A stretch of 25,507 nt of DNA, taken from a virus. Position numbers and translations under genes: made by a program. The notes under the pieces are model-generated. The model worked only from the letters and a program-made list of their open reading frames with translations. It was not told the origin of the DNA and did no database searches. Location of the stretch: the IMG/VR virus record IMGVR_UViG_3300031706_000040, positions 1 to 25,507 of that record; one strand, 5' to 3'. Positions within the stretch are counted from its first letter, which is position 1; each line of letters begins with the position of its first letter. This document shows, piece by piece, positions 16,564 to 23,525 of this stretch.

Positions 16564-17183
16564 TTCTCGGCCCTCCAGCCTTTTGCTTGGCAGACCTCTT
16601 CCCAGCGCGTGGTGTTCTGGTCTTCCCATCCGCGATTTCGCAATCCATCCGTAAAGCGCTTAAAGATTTTTTGTCCCGCTGATTTATTTGTGGCTTCCAA
16701 TATTTTCGTTGTCAGCCACAGATCTTCTATCATCTGTGCTTCAGTGACTTCAGGCATCTCGGTGGGAACGGCAAAGACAGGATCAGGCTTTTTGAGCCAC
16801 ATCGTATAGCCTAGACCAAATTCTCCTAAGGCTTTTACTCTAGCCCTTTGCTTGGCTGTGTTTATGTCCATCGCTGTCGGAGCTTTGATAGCAATGCCAG
16901 ATCGATGAACGGGCAGGTAGGTGATCACAGTGTGAGTGCCGATGGTCATCCGACATCTGACTTCAGCACTACCATCGTCGAAGTAATGCACTTCTCGACC
17001 AGCTTGGTCTTCACTAAATTCCCACGAATATTCGGGAAAGACACCCATCATTAATTCGTGAGCCTGCATCCACGGGAGATATTTTAGGATTTGATCGCTT
17101 AGATGTTCTGTTTCGGTGCAGAGGGGGGCTACATCAATTTTTGAAAGGGTATTCCAGATATGTGCTTTCGTCAGCGCTTCCAT
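16560..17183 (-). CDS. DUF1071 (Sak-like) single-strand annealing protein
   Basis: The product is expected to bind and anneal single-stranded DNA, acting with the next gene's exonuclease as a Red-type recombination pair. Features of the DUF1071 family are visible: WNTLSKIDV near the N-terminus, YLPWMQAHELMMGVFPEYSW, an acidic segment followed by EVRCRMTIGTHTVITYLPV, and the family hallmark PTAMDINTAKQRARVKALGE then FGLGYTMWL. The C-terminal 70 residues are helical and Trp/Lys-rich. The length of 207 residues suits the family. It is the first gene after a candidate promoter on the same strand (17214-17242) and overlaps the exonuclease by four bases. Sak proteins are related to Rad52 by fold; this placement is from recalled family features. 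Confidence 0.9.
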   Translation of the reverse strand: MEALTKAHIWNTLSKIDVAPLCTETEHLSDQILKYLPWMQAHELMMGVFPEYSWEFSEDQAGREVHYFDDGSAEVRCRMTIGTHTVITYLPVHRSGIAIKAPTAMDINTAKQRARVKALGEFGLGYTMWLKKPDPVFAVPTEMPEVTEAQMIEDLWLTTKILEATNKSAGQKIFKRFTDGLRNRGWEDQNTTRWEEVCQAKGWRAEK

Positions 17184-17213
17184 GTAATCGTCTCTTCAGT
17201 TTGCTAAGACGAT

Positions 17214-17242
17214 ATCTTAACAATCTAAAGAGGTAATTACAA
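17214..17242 (-). promoter_or_regulatory. Candidate sigma70-type promoter for the recombination genes
   Basis: On the minus strand, TTGTAA (17237-17242) and TAAGAT (17214-17219) are separated by exactly 17 bases, each matching four of six consensus bases, about 30 bases before the annealing protein gene. A TATGCAttT-like element (17241-17250) close to the repeated TTATGCAA sequence overlaps the -35 box, suggesting repression. Confidence 0.45.
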
Positions 17243-17266
17243 TGCATAAGTAGTAATTCTATGTAA

Positions 17267-17821
17267 TTAAGTGGATTTAAAAAGCGGGCTAACATTTTTC
17301 TTGTTTTGTATGTTTGCCTTTTTTAAAGCAGCTACGGCGAGGGCATCTTCGTTTTTCTGCATTGCAACTAAATCTAATCGTGAGTGACCATTTTCGAACG
17401 CCCAGCTTTGAAAGCTCTCAAGCAGCTCCATCCATTCCTGATTTGAAGAGTCCAGCTTTGGAGCGACCGGAACACTGAATTTTTTTCTGTCAATCCCATC
17501 TTGAAATAACGTCTTTACGCCGTTCCGGCTAGGTAATGTCGCCCAAAGCTTTAAGCACCTGCGCTGATGCCAGCCCTGAACTCCGAGCCGAAGGGTTAAC
17601 GCTGCAAATTCCTGCATAGCAGGAGTCTTCAAGTAAAAATGTTCCCGCCACTTCGGTTTGAAGTATCCAAAACGTATGTTTTTAAGGTGAGTTACTAAGT
17701 CTTTTTCGGCTCCGAACGTCATTTTTCCAGACCAGTCATGCTTGTTACGATGCTGATTTGCATGTCCGAGATTTTTGACTAAGGGGGATCCGAAAGGGAT
17801 CGGCACTGTGGTATCGCTCAT
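17267..17821 (-). CDS. Hypothetical protein (184 aa)
   Basis: A 184-residue soluble protein with a good ribosome binding site (GGAGA eight bases before the ATG). It is rich in Lys, Trp and aromatic residues (HDWSGKM, FGYFKPKWREHFYLK, GVQGWHQRRCLKLW) and basic overall, which would suit DNA or RNA binding. No catalytic motif or family is recognised. It sits between the repressor and the recombination genes on the leftward strand, with about 230 non-coding bases upstream that contain one TTATGCAA site (17880-17887), so it may have its own regulated promoter. A role in lysogeny control or recombination is possible from context only. Confidence 0.75.
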   Translation of the reverse strand: MSDTTVPIPFGSPLVKNLGHANQHRNKHDWSGKMTFGAEKDLVTHLKNIRFGYFKPKWREHFYLKTPAMQEFAALTLRLGVQGWHQRRCLKLWATLPSRNGVKTLFQDGIDRKKFSVPVAPKLDSSNQEWMELLESFQSWAFENGHSRLDLVAMQKNEDALAVAALKKANIQNKKNVSPLFKST

Positions 17822-17879
17822 GTATTATTTCTCCGCGTTTGACCTAAAAAATTTTACGTCACCGGATGAACTCATGCAT

Positions 17880-17887
17880 TTGCATAA
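17880..17887 (-). promoter_or_regulatory. TTATGCAA site upstream of the 184-aa gene
   Basis: TTGCATAA on the plus strand is the reverse complement of TTATGCAA. The same 8-mer occurs twice in the divergent control region. The surrounding bases (ATTTATGCAAATGCAT on the minus strand) extend the similarity to the copy at 18541. The gene downstream starts about 60 bases away, a suitable distance for an operator. Confidence 0.45.
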
Positions 17888-18049
17888 ATTCAATTCAGAA
17901 ATCTATAATTTCACACAAAAAAGAAGCTGTCCATCACTATCTGCAATTTGTGGCAATGTTTTTTTAAGAAGGCCAAAAAAAAGTTATTAATAGATGTGCT
18001 TGTCTGCTAGAAAGATCCAGCGAACAAAAGTGGTGCGGTTGACTTGCAG

Positions 18050-18478
18050 TTACTCGACGAGAAACATCCCGACATTTTCTAAAAGAAACTCAGTCTTATC
18101 TTCTTCTTGATAAAGCATGACCATCAGTTTTGCAAAGTTGTCAGGCGACAAGATTGTATCCTTCTGAATCTCGTAATCTTTTAAAATCTTACACAGCCGT
18201 GCAATTTTGTCGGTCGAGAGTGTATCTCCGCTGCTTACTCCGTTGACCCACAAATTACTATCAATGCCGTACAAATTACAGAATCTGAGAAGCGCTACGC
18301 AATCGCGTGGCAGGCAACCCGTAAGCCAGCCTGAGGCTGTTGCAGGTGAAACGCCTAGATCGCTTGCCAGTCTGCTCGCTCGCCCCCATGTCGGGATTCC
18401 CGCTGACTCAAGTTCAGCGTTGATGATAAGGGATCGCTGCTGTTTCGTAATTTTTTCGTCTAAATCATGCTCAACCAT
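18050..18478 (-). CDS. CI-like HTH repressor (142 aa, no S24 peptidase domain)
   Basis: A probable lysogeny regulator. Residues about 30-75 form a helix-turn-helix of the phage repressor type: RASRLASDLGVSPATASGWLTG, followed by an aromatic-rich third helix region ending in DSNLWVNG. The C-terminal part (about 85-142) is helical and has a pattern seen in short phage repressors (LSPDNFAKLMVMLYQEE); there is no self-cleaving Ser/Lys peptidase domain, so induction would not be by LexA-type autoproteolysis. AAGGAG gives a strong ribosome binding site at 18478. It is transcribed divergently from the replication operon, the usual place for CI. Repeated TTATGCAA sites on both sides are candidate operators. 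Confidence 0.85.
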   Translation of the reverse strand: MVEHDLDEKITKQQRSLIINAELESAGIPTWGRASRLASDLGVSPATASGWLTGCLPRDCVALLRFCNLYGIDSNLWVNGVSSGDTLSTDKIARLCKILKDYEIQKDTILSPDNFAKLMVMLYQEEDKTEFLLENVGMFLVE

Positions 18479-18518
18479 TGTTCGCTCCTTGTTCTGATGG
18501 GTAGGTCTTAATTACGGG

Positions 18519-18548
18519 AGTGTACCTCTTTCTACTGCACTTATGCAA
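18519..18548 (-). promoter_or_regulatory. Candidate repressor promoter overlapping a TTATGCAA operator
   Basis: On the minus strand TTGCAT (18543-18548) and TACACT (18519-18524) are 18 bases apart, upstream of the repressor gene. The -35 element lies inside the TTATGCAA copy at 18541-18548, so a protein bound there would block this promoter. Consensus matches are modest (three and four of six). Confidence 0.4.
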
Positions 18549-18582
18549 ATGTGTTCTTTTCGTTAGGCCTGCAAAACATCTG

Positions 18583-18626
18583 TTATGCAATTATTTCTTG
18601 ATTTCATGTTCGAATGCATAGATAAT
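18583..18626 (+). promoter_or_regulatory. Candidate rightward early promoter with adjacent operator
   Basis: TTGATT (18598-18603), a 17-base spacer and GATAAT (18621-18626) form a good sigma70-type promoter about 50 bases before the initiator gene. A TTATGCAA copy (18583-18590) lies just upstream and GAATGCATA falls in the spacer. This is the expected site for a lytic promoter opposed to the repressor gene. Confidence 0.6.
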
Positions 18627-18676
18627 ACACCAATACATTCAATTAACTCACACAGATTAGATCACAAGGAAGCTAA

Positions 18677-19411
18677 ATGATTTTCAGACGCGCATCTTAC
18701 CCCCACGAAAGTTTTACAACAATCCCAAATTCGCTCCTGCGCGGCACAAATAAGGCTTCGGAGGCGCGAAGTGACGGCATTTCACCTGAAGCTCTGGGTG
18801 TTCTTGCCTACTTGCTTTCACATAAAGAAGATTGGCAAGTCACAAATCGACAGCTTCAGAAGGTATTTGGTGTCGGAGACAGCAAGATAACGCGCATCAC
18901 TAGGGAGCTTGTGACCGCTGGATACATTGCCCGACCAAATCAGCGGGCCGCAACAGCAAATTGGGATTGGGATGTCTTTGACAGCGTCTCACTAGATCGG
19001 GATTTTCCAGATCCCAGTATTCCAGATCCCAGTATTCCAGATCCCAGTATTTCAGATCCCAGTTTTCCAGATCAAATAAATACTATAAGTAAGAATAACA
19101 ATAGGAAAGAAAAACAATCATGGAAGAAAGAGCTATTCGCGGCTTCCCCAGAATATATTCGTCAAGCGGTTTGGCAGGAGTGGTGGGAACACAAGATCCT
19201 TAAAAACTCTGGCCGAAGACCAACGGCTTCGATGCTGACTAGACAGACCAAAGACTTTGAGCTGATCGCAGGCGCAGGGTTTGATGTTGGGGCAGTCGTA
19301 TCTTTCGCGATTAGCCGAGACTGGCAGAAAATTGGGGATGTCACTTGGGAGGTGTTAGGGCAGTTCAAGAATGACACTCGGCATGATGATCTTATGGGTG
19401 CAGTGAAGTGA
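18677..19411 (+). CDS. Winged-helix replication initiator (lambda O-like organisation)
   Basis: Probable origin-binding protein. Residues about 1-105 look like the winged-helix domain of phage initiators: SYPHESFTTIPNSLLR, then SPEALGVLAYLLSHKEDWQVTNR, VFGVGDSKITRITRELVTAGYI. Residues about 110-132 are a tandem PDPSI repeat encoded by 15-base DNA repeats (19005-19074). The next stretch is Asn/Lys-rich, and the C-terminal domain (about 150-244) is helical with Trp-rich segments (AVWQEWWEHKIL), probably for helicase recruitment. A DNA-binding N-terminus, repeats in mid-gene and an A-rich tract right after them are also the layout of lambda O and its origin; no sequence homology to O is claimed. 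AAGGAAGC gives the ribosome binding site. First gene of the rightward operon; it overlaps the primase (GTGA). Confidence 0.82.
   Translation: MIFRRASYPHESFTTIPNSLLRGTNKASEARSDGISPEALGVLAYLLSHKEDWQVTNRQLQKVFGVGDSKITRITRELVTAGYIARPNQRAATANWDWDVFDSVSLDRDFPDPSIPDPSIPDPSISDPSFPDQINTISKNNNRKEKQSWKKELFAASPEYIRQAVWQEWWEHKILKNSGRRPTASMLTRQTKDFELIAGAGFDVGAVVSFAISRDWQKIGDVTWEVLGQFKNDTRHDDLMGAVK
19005..19074 (+). repeat. ori: Iteron-like 15-bp tandem repeats, candidate replication origin
   Basis: Unit TTCCAGATCCCAGTA occurs at 19005, 19020 and 19035 exactly, at 19050 with two changes, and as a 10-base partial copy at 19065. An A-rich, roughly 80% A+T tract follows (about 19073-19118). Iterons beside an A/T-rich unwinding region within the initiator gene is the lambda-type origin layout. 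The repeats also encode a PDPSI protein repeat, so a purely coding origin is the alternative. Confidence 0.65.
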
Positions 19412-20304
19412 TCGACATTCGAGAGCTATCTCGACAGCTCGGTGATCACGCGAGCGGCATCTGCCAAGAGCTATTTCCTGATGGCAAAATTGAAAGCGGC
19501 TGTTACAAGGTTGGGTCGATCTCAGGCGAGAAGGGCCGATCAATGTCGGTCTACCTGCACGGCGAACAAGCAGGCAAATATATGGACTTTGCCACAGGAG
19601 AGGGCGGGGACATGCTCGATCTCATACAGCATGCGATGGGGCTAACGCTTGTCGAAGCGATGGATTGGTCAAAGAAGCGATTTAATGTACGCGATAACGT
19701 ACAGTCCAAAAAGTTTAGCGCGGTAGAAAAAAAGACCTTCCAACTTCCCAATCTGCCAGAGCAGAGTAGCTCGCAATTGCTGCACGGCTACATGGAAGGT
19801 CGTGGATTTAGAGACGTTGGCGAGATTTGCTTCAAGTGGAAGATCTATGAGACTACGTCACACCGTGGTTCAGATGTGGTGTTTCCGTACTACGATGCCT
19901 CCGGTGAGCTAGTGTTTTTAAAAACGAAGCCGATCAACCATGACGGCAATCCGGCAACTCAGAAAGACCTGAAGCCTATTTTGTATGGGTGGCATTGCAT
20001 GCCCGACAACGCGAGAGAGGTCTGGCTCGTCGAAGGCGAATGGGATGCGATTGCATGCAGTGAGCTGGGATACCCCGCTCTGAGCGTTCCATTTGGTGGG
20101 GGCAAGGGAGCAAAGCAGACCAAGTGGATTGAGAACGAATACGATAATCTCAGTCGCTTTGAGCGCATCTTGATAGCTACCGACATGGACGAGCAGGGTG
20201 AGCTTGCCGCCGCAGAAATAATGACTCGGCTAGGCGAGCGATGCGTCCGCATCAATCTTCCGAACAAAGACATTAATGATATTTTGAAGGGGGCATTGGT
20301 ATGA
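19408..20304 (+). CDS. Toprim-domain DNA primase
   Basis: Expected to lay down RNA primers for phage DNA synthesis together with the helicase encoded next. The N-terminal half (SMSVYLHGEQAGKYMDFATGE, GGDMLDLIQHAMG) matches the region before toprim in phage primases of the T7/DnaG-like group, but the four-Cys or CHC2 zinc ribbon is not evident (only Cys near 19 and 32). The toprim core is clear: VWLVEGEWDAIACSELG (catalytic Glu motif) and RILIATDMDEQGELAA (Asp-x-Asp). About 298 residues is short, typical of a phage primase separate from its helicase. The GTG start overlaps the initiator stop and the TGA overlaps the helicase ATG. Confidence 0.88.
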   Translation: MIDIRELSRQLGDHASGICQELFPDGKIESGCYKVGSISGEKGRSMSVYLHGEQAGKYMDFATGEGGDMLDLIQHAMGLTLVEAMDWSKKRFNVRDNVQSKKFSAVEKKTFQLPNLPEQSSSQLLHGYMEGRGFRDVGEICFKWKIYETTSHRGSDVVFPYYDASGELVFLKTKPINHDGNPATQKDLKPILYGWHCMPDNAREVWLVEGEWDAIACSELGYPALSVPFGGGKGAKQTKWIENEYDNLSRFERILIATDMDEQGELAAAEIMTRLGERCVRINLPNKDINDILKGALV

Positions 20305-21251
20305 GTCCTCATTATGAAAAAGCCCGTGCCATTCTCTCAATGTGCTATGAGGAAGCTGTCTGGAAAGATCCGACAACACTCCGAAGCGTTATGGAATTTG
20401 AAGAAGACCTAGACCAGTTTTTCAGCATGGAAGAGGACACTGCTGGGTTCGGTTCTGGATGGGCCAAGCTCGACGAAGAAGATATTCGCTTCCGTCCTTC
20501 AGAGCTTTACCTCATGGGCGGCATTAACGGCCACGGCAAGTCGCTGTTGCTCGGACAGTTGGCGCTAAACGCAGTAGAGCAGGGCCAAAAAGTTCTGATC
20601 GCAAGTATGGAGATGCCTGCTCGCGCAACCTTAGGGCGAATGATGCGTCAAGCGGGGGGCGTGGTCTCACCGCCAAAACTCTATCGCAAAGCCTTGCTCA
20701 ATTGGCTGGCCCCAAATCTTTGGCTGTTCGTGGACAAGCTAACGCCGAAGCCCAAAGATCTCATGGATTGCTTCGAGTACGCATACCGCAGGTACGGTAT
20801 CAATATGTTCGTCATTGATTCTCTCACGAATATGGTTCGGCAGGATGATTACGAGGGTCAGCAAAAGTTTATTGAGATGCTCGTCAATTTCAAAATGTCA
20901 TTTCCCGTCACGATTTTTCTCGTCACTCACGTGAGAAAAGGTGAGAGCGAGTACACCGCGCCGAATAAGTATGACATCAAGGGTTCTGGCTCAGTTACAG
21001 ATCTCGCAGATGGCGTAATTATGATTTTCAAGAATAAGAAAAAGATTGAAGCTGTGGCTCAAGCAAAGATGTTGTGCGAAGAGCTTGACGAAAAATATGC
21101 ACGGCAGTGGGACAGTTACCTTGAGGTTTTAAAGAATCGTAACGGACAGTATGAAGGAAAGATCGGGTTTGAATTTGATGTGGATTCTATGCAATTTAAA
21201 GAGAGACGCGGCTCGAAACCCAAACAATATATCAATTACTCAAAGGATTAA
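20301..21251 (+). CDS. DnaB/T7 gp4-type replicative helicase
   Basis: A RecA-fold hexameric helicase that would unwind the fork and couple to the primase. Walker A is GGINGHGKS (Lys80, Ser81). The ASMEMP segment (about residues 98-103) carries the conserved Glu. Walker B is FVIDSL (Asp173). VTHVRKGE followed by DIKGSGSVTDLADGVIMI is the conserved C-terminal helicase region with its switch and Ser/Gly motif. It lacks the DnaB N-terminal helical domain and has only a 50-residue leader, so it looks like a stand-alone version of the gp4 helicase half with the primase in the preceding gene. ATG overlaps the primase stop and is preceded by AAGGGGG. Confidence 0.92.
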   Translation: MSPHYEKARAILSMCYEEAVWKDPTTLRSVMEFEEDLDQFFSMEEDTAGFGSGWAKLDEEDIRFRPSELYLMGGINGHGKSLLLGQLALNAVEQGQKVLIASMEMPARATLGRMMRQAGGVVSPPKLYRKALLNWLAPNLWLFVDKLTPKPKDLMDCFEYAYRRYGINMFVIDSLTNMVRQDDYEGQQKFIEMLVNFKMSFPVTIFLVTHVRKGESEYTAPNKYDIKGSGSVTDLADGVIMIFKNKKKIEAVAQAKMLCEELDEKYARQWDSYLEVLKNRNGQYEGKIGFEFDVDSMQFKERRGSKPKQYINYSKD

Positions 21252-21253
21252 AA

Positions 21254-21592
21254 ATGGAAGATCAAGAAAATTTTGCACATAACGTGCGGATGGCGGGGCA
21301 GGGCATCGAGACTGCCGAATACGAGCTTGCCGTTGCCGATGCGGAAGAAAAGAAAATCATTGCGCAAGTGATGATTCAGGCTGAACTCGCCGCAGGATGC
21401 AAGACCAATGCCGCGCAGATTCGAGCGGCAGACGAAAGCCCGCAGGTCTTTGATGTCCGACTGGCTCGCGGAAAAGCGAAGGGCAAACTTGCGGCGGCAA
21501 AAAGCAACATGGTCGCAGCAGAAATGGAATTTAAATTGTGGCAAAGCAATATGGCCACGACTCGATTTGATAAACGAATCTATAACTCTTGA
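21254..21592 (+). CDS. Small coiled-coil phage protein of unknown function (112 aa)
   Basis: AAGGA stands seven bases before the ATG and the gene begins two bases after the helicase stop. The protein is almost entirely helical, rich in Ala, Glu and Lys, with heptad-like spacing (residues about 15-50 and 70-105), and ends in MEFKLWQSNMATTRFDKRIY. Small proteins with this pattern (helical, ending in E-x-W-R-x-x-x-A-x-x-R) are common in phage early regions; their function is not known to me. Position in the replication operon suggests an accessory DNA-metabolism role, without direct evidence. Confidence 0.8.
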   Translation: MEDQENFAHNVRMAGQGIETAEYELAVADAEEKKIIAQVMIQAELAAGCKTNAAQIRAADESPQVFDVRLARGKAKGKLAAAKSNMVAAEMEFKLWQSNMATTRFDKRIYNS

Positions 21593-21600
21593 GAGATATT

Positions 21601-21801
21601 ATGAAGCACGAAATATTAAGAAATTTGATGCACGAAAAAGACATTAATCAAAGTGATTTGAGCCGTGAAACCGGAGTTCCCCAACCGACTATTCACCGGA
21701 TTCTAAATGGACACACAAAGTCTTCGAATTACAAGACGATGAAATCCATTGGCACATACTTTGATGTTTCGGTTGACTATTTACATTCTGAGATGGAATG
21801 A
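21601..21801 (+). CDS. Cro-like HTH regulator (66 aa)
   Basis: A short XRE-family DNA-binding protein. INQSDLSRETGVPQPTIHRILNG is a textbook helix-turn-helix, followed by the remaining helices ending in YFDVSVDYL. There is no other domain. The ATG at 21601 is used here; a TTG at 21589 overlapping the previous stop would add four residues. The next gene starts inside its stop codon (ATGA). A small HTH protein on the rightward operon, opposing a CI-like repressor on the other strand, fits a Cro-type role at the TTATGCAA sites, though it lies unusually far (about 2.9 kb) from the control region, so an anti-repressor or late switch role is also possible. Confidence 0.85.
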   Translation: MKHEILRNLMHEKDINQSDLSRETGVPQPTIHRILNGHTKSSNYKTMKSIGTYFDVSVDYLHSEME

Positions 21802-22106
21802 AGGGCCGATCCGCAAATGCAGAGGAGCGGCGATGGATGGCCACCATCCGCGAAATCGGTTGCTGTGTTTGCAAAAAAACTATGTCGGTTACCACGCCTG
21901 CTGAGATTCATCACATCGCAGGTAAGACTGCACCGAACGCGCACTTACTAACTATACCTCTGTGTTTTTTTCATCACAGAGCAGGAGAAGACAATGCACA
22001 ATATACATCTCGACACCCAAGCAAAGCCCGATTTATCGAACGATACGGATCAGAAGAAGACCTGCGAGAATGGACAGCCAGACTTGTCGGGTGGAGTCCC
22101 GACTGA
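21798..22106 (+). CDS. ref: Ref-family RecA-dependent HNH nuclease
   Basis: The product resembles phage P1 Ref (recombination enhancement function), a nuclease that cuts DNA within RecA-made displacement loops. Zinc/HNH residues are visible: CCVC near residue 22, EIHHIAGKT near 36, HLLTIPLCFFHHRAG near 49, then YTSRHPSKARFIERYGSE typical of the family C-terminus. At 102 residues it is shorter than P1 Ref and lacks its basic N-terminal extension. The ATG overlaps the Cro-like gene's stop. It may act with the exonuclease, annealing protein and resolvase in genome recombination; whether it needs host RecA here is unknown. Confidence 0.87.
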   Translation: MKGRSANAEERRWMATIREIGCCVCKKTMSVTTPAEIHHIAGKTAPNAHLLTIPLCFFHHRAGEDNAQYTSRHPSKARFIERYGSEEDLREWTARLVGWSPD

Positions 22107-22107
22107 A

Positions 22108-22425
22108 ATGTGGAGAGCATTACAGATAGCGCATCCGGCTATAGAAGCAAAAGCAGAAAAGACCGGCCTTGAGGCGTGGGATGATGTATCTAGCATAGAA
22201 GAGAATGTCTTCACGCCAACGCACTACGCCCCAGATGGCGGGATCGAATGCATAGACGTTATGGTGCAGCAATATGGGCTTCAGCGGGTAAAAGACTGGG
22301 CTGAGATAACATCCTTCAAATACCAGTGGCGCAATGGCAACAAAATCGGAAATTCATCGACTCAAGACAAGATGAAGTCGATTTGGTACACCCGATTTTC
22401 TATCGGGGATGATCCGCGAAAATGA
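22108..22425 (+). CDS. DUF3310 protein (105 aa; alternative start at 21994)
   Basis: The core THYAPDGGIECIDVMVQQYG, then WAEITSFKYQWRNGNKIGN, KMKSIWYTRF is the DUF3310 signature (HY-IECid, kY-R, D-KA-wY). This small domain is common in phages and occurs in T7 gp1.7, a nucleotide kinase, but these short versions lack an ATP-binding domain and their job is unclear. The ATG at 22108 starts one base after the Ref stop. An ATG at 21994 has a stronger ribosome binding site (AGGAG, seven bases) and would add 38 residues overlapping the Ref gene in another frame; that extra part looks unstructured. The stop overlaps the next start (ATGA). Confidence 0.85.
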   Translation: MWRALQIAHPAIEAKAEKTGLEAWDDVSSIEENVFTPTHYAPDGGIECIDVMVQQYGLQRVKDWAEITSFKYQWRNGNKIGNSSTQDKMKSIWYTRFSIGDDPRK

Positions 22426-22808
22426 TTAACGGCAGAGCAAAAGGACACGCCTTCGAGCGGGATCTTATCAAGATGTTTCAGGATGAGTTTGGATCATGCG
22501 CTGATCATCTCAAAAGAAATCTGGATCAGTATCAAATAGCAGGCAAGGCTGACATCGAGTTTAACAATCTCATGATTGAAGCTAAACGCTATGCGCACGG
22601 TAGCTGGCATAAAGACAGTTGGTGGCAACAAACACTGACTTCCGCAGGCGAGAGCCATATCCCTGTTTTGATCTATAAATTTGATCGTCAGCGCATTAAG
22701 TTTGTGTTTCGACTTGAGGACATTATGTCTGACACATCCCAGAACGGAACGGCAACCGTGGAGCTTGAGGAAGGCATCATGCTGATGCGTGAGCTGCTGA
22801 CTCTGTGA
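22422..22808 (+). CDS. PD-(D/E)XK nuclease, Holliday-junction-resolvase-like
   Basis: A small nuclease of 128 residues. NGRAKGHAFERDLIKMF supplies the N-terminal Glu (Glu12), KADIEFNNLMIEAKRY supplies Asp44, Glu53 and Lys55 of the PD-(D/E)XK site, and the segment SWWQQTLTSAG, PVLIYKFDRQ matches phage and archaeal-like resolvase/VRR-type nucleases. It would cut branched recombination or replication intermediates before packaging. It overlaps the genes on each side by four bases in the replication operon. The exact class (Hjc-like or another recombination nuclease) cannot be fixed by eye. Confidence 0.82.
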   Translation: MINGRAKGHAFERDLIKMFQDEFGSCADHLKRNLDQYQIAGKADIEFNNLMIEAKRYAHGSWHKDSWWQQTLTSAGESHIPVLIYKFDRQRIKFVFRLEDIMSDTSQNGTATVELEEGIMLMRELLTL

Positions 22809-23098
22809 AGCCAGATGCTTTTAACGCGCAGATAAAAATTGCGGCGGAAAAAACATACTACCCCCAGTGCCAAGAATACATAAGGGGGAGCATGCATGCA
22901 GACTTTCACTTGATGGCGAACGCCACGCTGATGTATTACCTGCCCCGAAACATTTTAAATCTCAAGACAAAAGAAGAGCGCAAGGAGGCTATCGACTCAA
23001 TCCCTGAGGATGCCATGCCAGCTCATTTTAAGCAGTTTGTGGTCAACGGCGTGAGATCGCTATGGGCCAAAGACAGGAAGGCTAAGACAAATGGGTAG
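22805..23098 (+). CDS. Hypothetical protein (97 aa)
   Basis: A GTG start overlaps the upstream stop (GTGA). The product is helical, with an aromatic and Met-rich N-terminal half (YYPQCQEYIRGSMHADFHLMANATLMYYLPRN is the region in question, residues about 18-50) and a charged C-terminus ending AKDRKAKTNG. There is no signal peptide and no recognised motif. It lies between two nuclease-like genes and its stop overlaps the next start by eight bases, so co-translation is likely. Function unknown. Confidence 0.78.
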   Translation: MKPDAFNAQIKIAAEKTYYPQCQEYIRGSMHADFHLMANATLMYYLPRNILNLKTKEERKEAIDSIPEDAMPAHFKQFVVNGVRSLWAKDRKAKTNG

Positions 23099-23519
23099 AC
23101 CGCTTTACGAGACAGACGCAGACCTGAGTCGCGAGGGTGCAGTAATCACCGAAGCATCCGAGGTTTGGCGATGCGATTACTTAAAGTTACCGATCAGTTA
23201 CCGACTGGATTTTGCAATGATCCGGTCTAGAAAGATTGTCGGATTGTGTGAGGTGAGATGCAGGAATGTACTTTTAAATACATATTCCACTATACATGTT
23301 TCGGTAATGAAGCGATCTGCGGCGCAGTTGCTCACAGCGCAGGTCAAGGTGCCGAGCTTATTCTTAATCAAATACCAAGACTGCATGCGCTATATCGACT
23401 TTGCCGAAGAGCCGGATTACATATCCATTGGAGGCAGAACAGGCGCAAATCGAAGAGACGCTGACGATGTGGAGTTAGTTGCAAACTACAGCGTGAAAAG
23501 ACTTAAACAACTGAGGTAA
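23091..23519 (+). CDS. Possible PD-(D/E)XK-like endonuclease (142 aa)
   Basis: The sequence has a restriction-fold-like layout: RPLYETDADLSREGAVI near the N-terminus, Tyr/Leu/Pro motif YLKLPISYRLDFAMI containing Asp40, a turn, then GLCEVRCRN with Glu54 where the catalytic strand would be. Arg56 stands where Lys is normal, so the site is either divergent or inactive. The end GGRTGANRRDADDVELVANY resembles the Gly-Arg-x-x-Arg-x-D tail seen in small phage proteins of this type. It overlaps the previous gene by eight bases (ATGGGTAG). Assignment as a nuclease is by pattern only. Confidence 0.72.
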   Translation: MGRPLYETDADLSREGAVITEASEVWRCDYLKLPISYRLDFAMIRSRKIVGLCEVRCRNVLLNTYSTIHVSVMKRSAAQLLTAQVKVPSLFLIKYQDCMRYIDFAEEPDYISIGGRTGANRRDADDVELVANYSVKRLKQLR

Positions 23520-23525
23520 TCATAG

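Noticed and set aside
18050-18478. Full CI/LexA-type self-cleaving repressor
   Set aside because: The HTH is present, but the protein stops at 142 residues with no Ser/Lys peptidase motifs.
19005-19074. CRISPR-like array
   Set aside because: The 15-base units are directly abutting without spacers and are in frame inside a gene; they are iteron-like or coding repeats.
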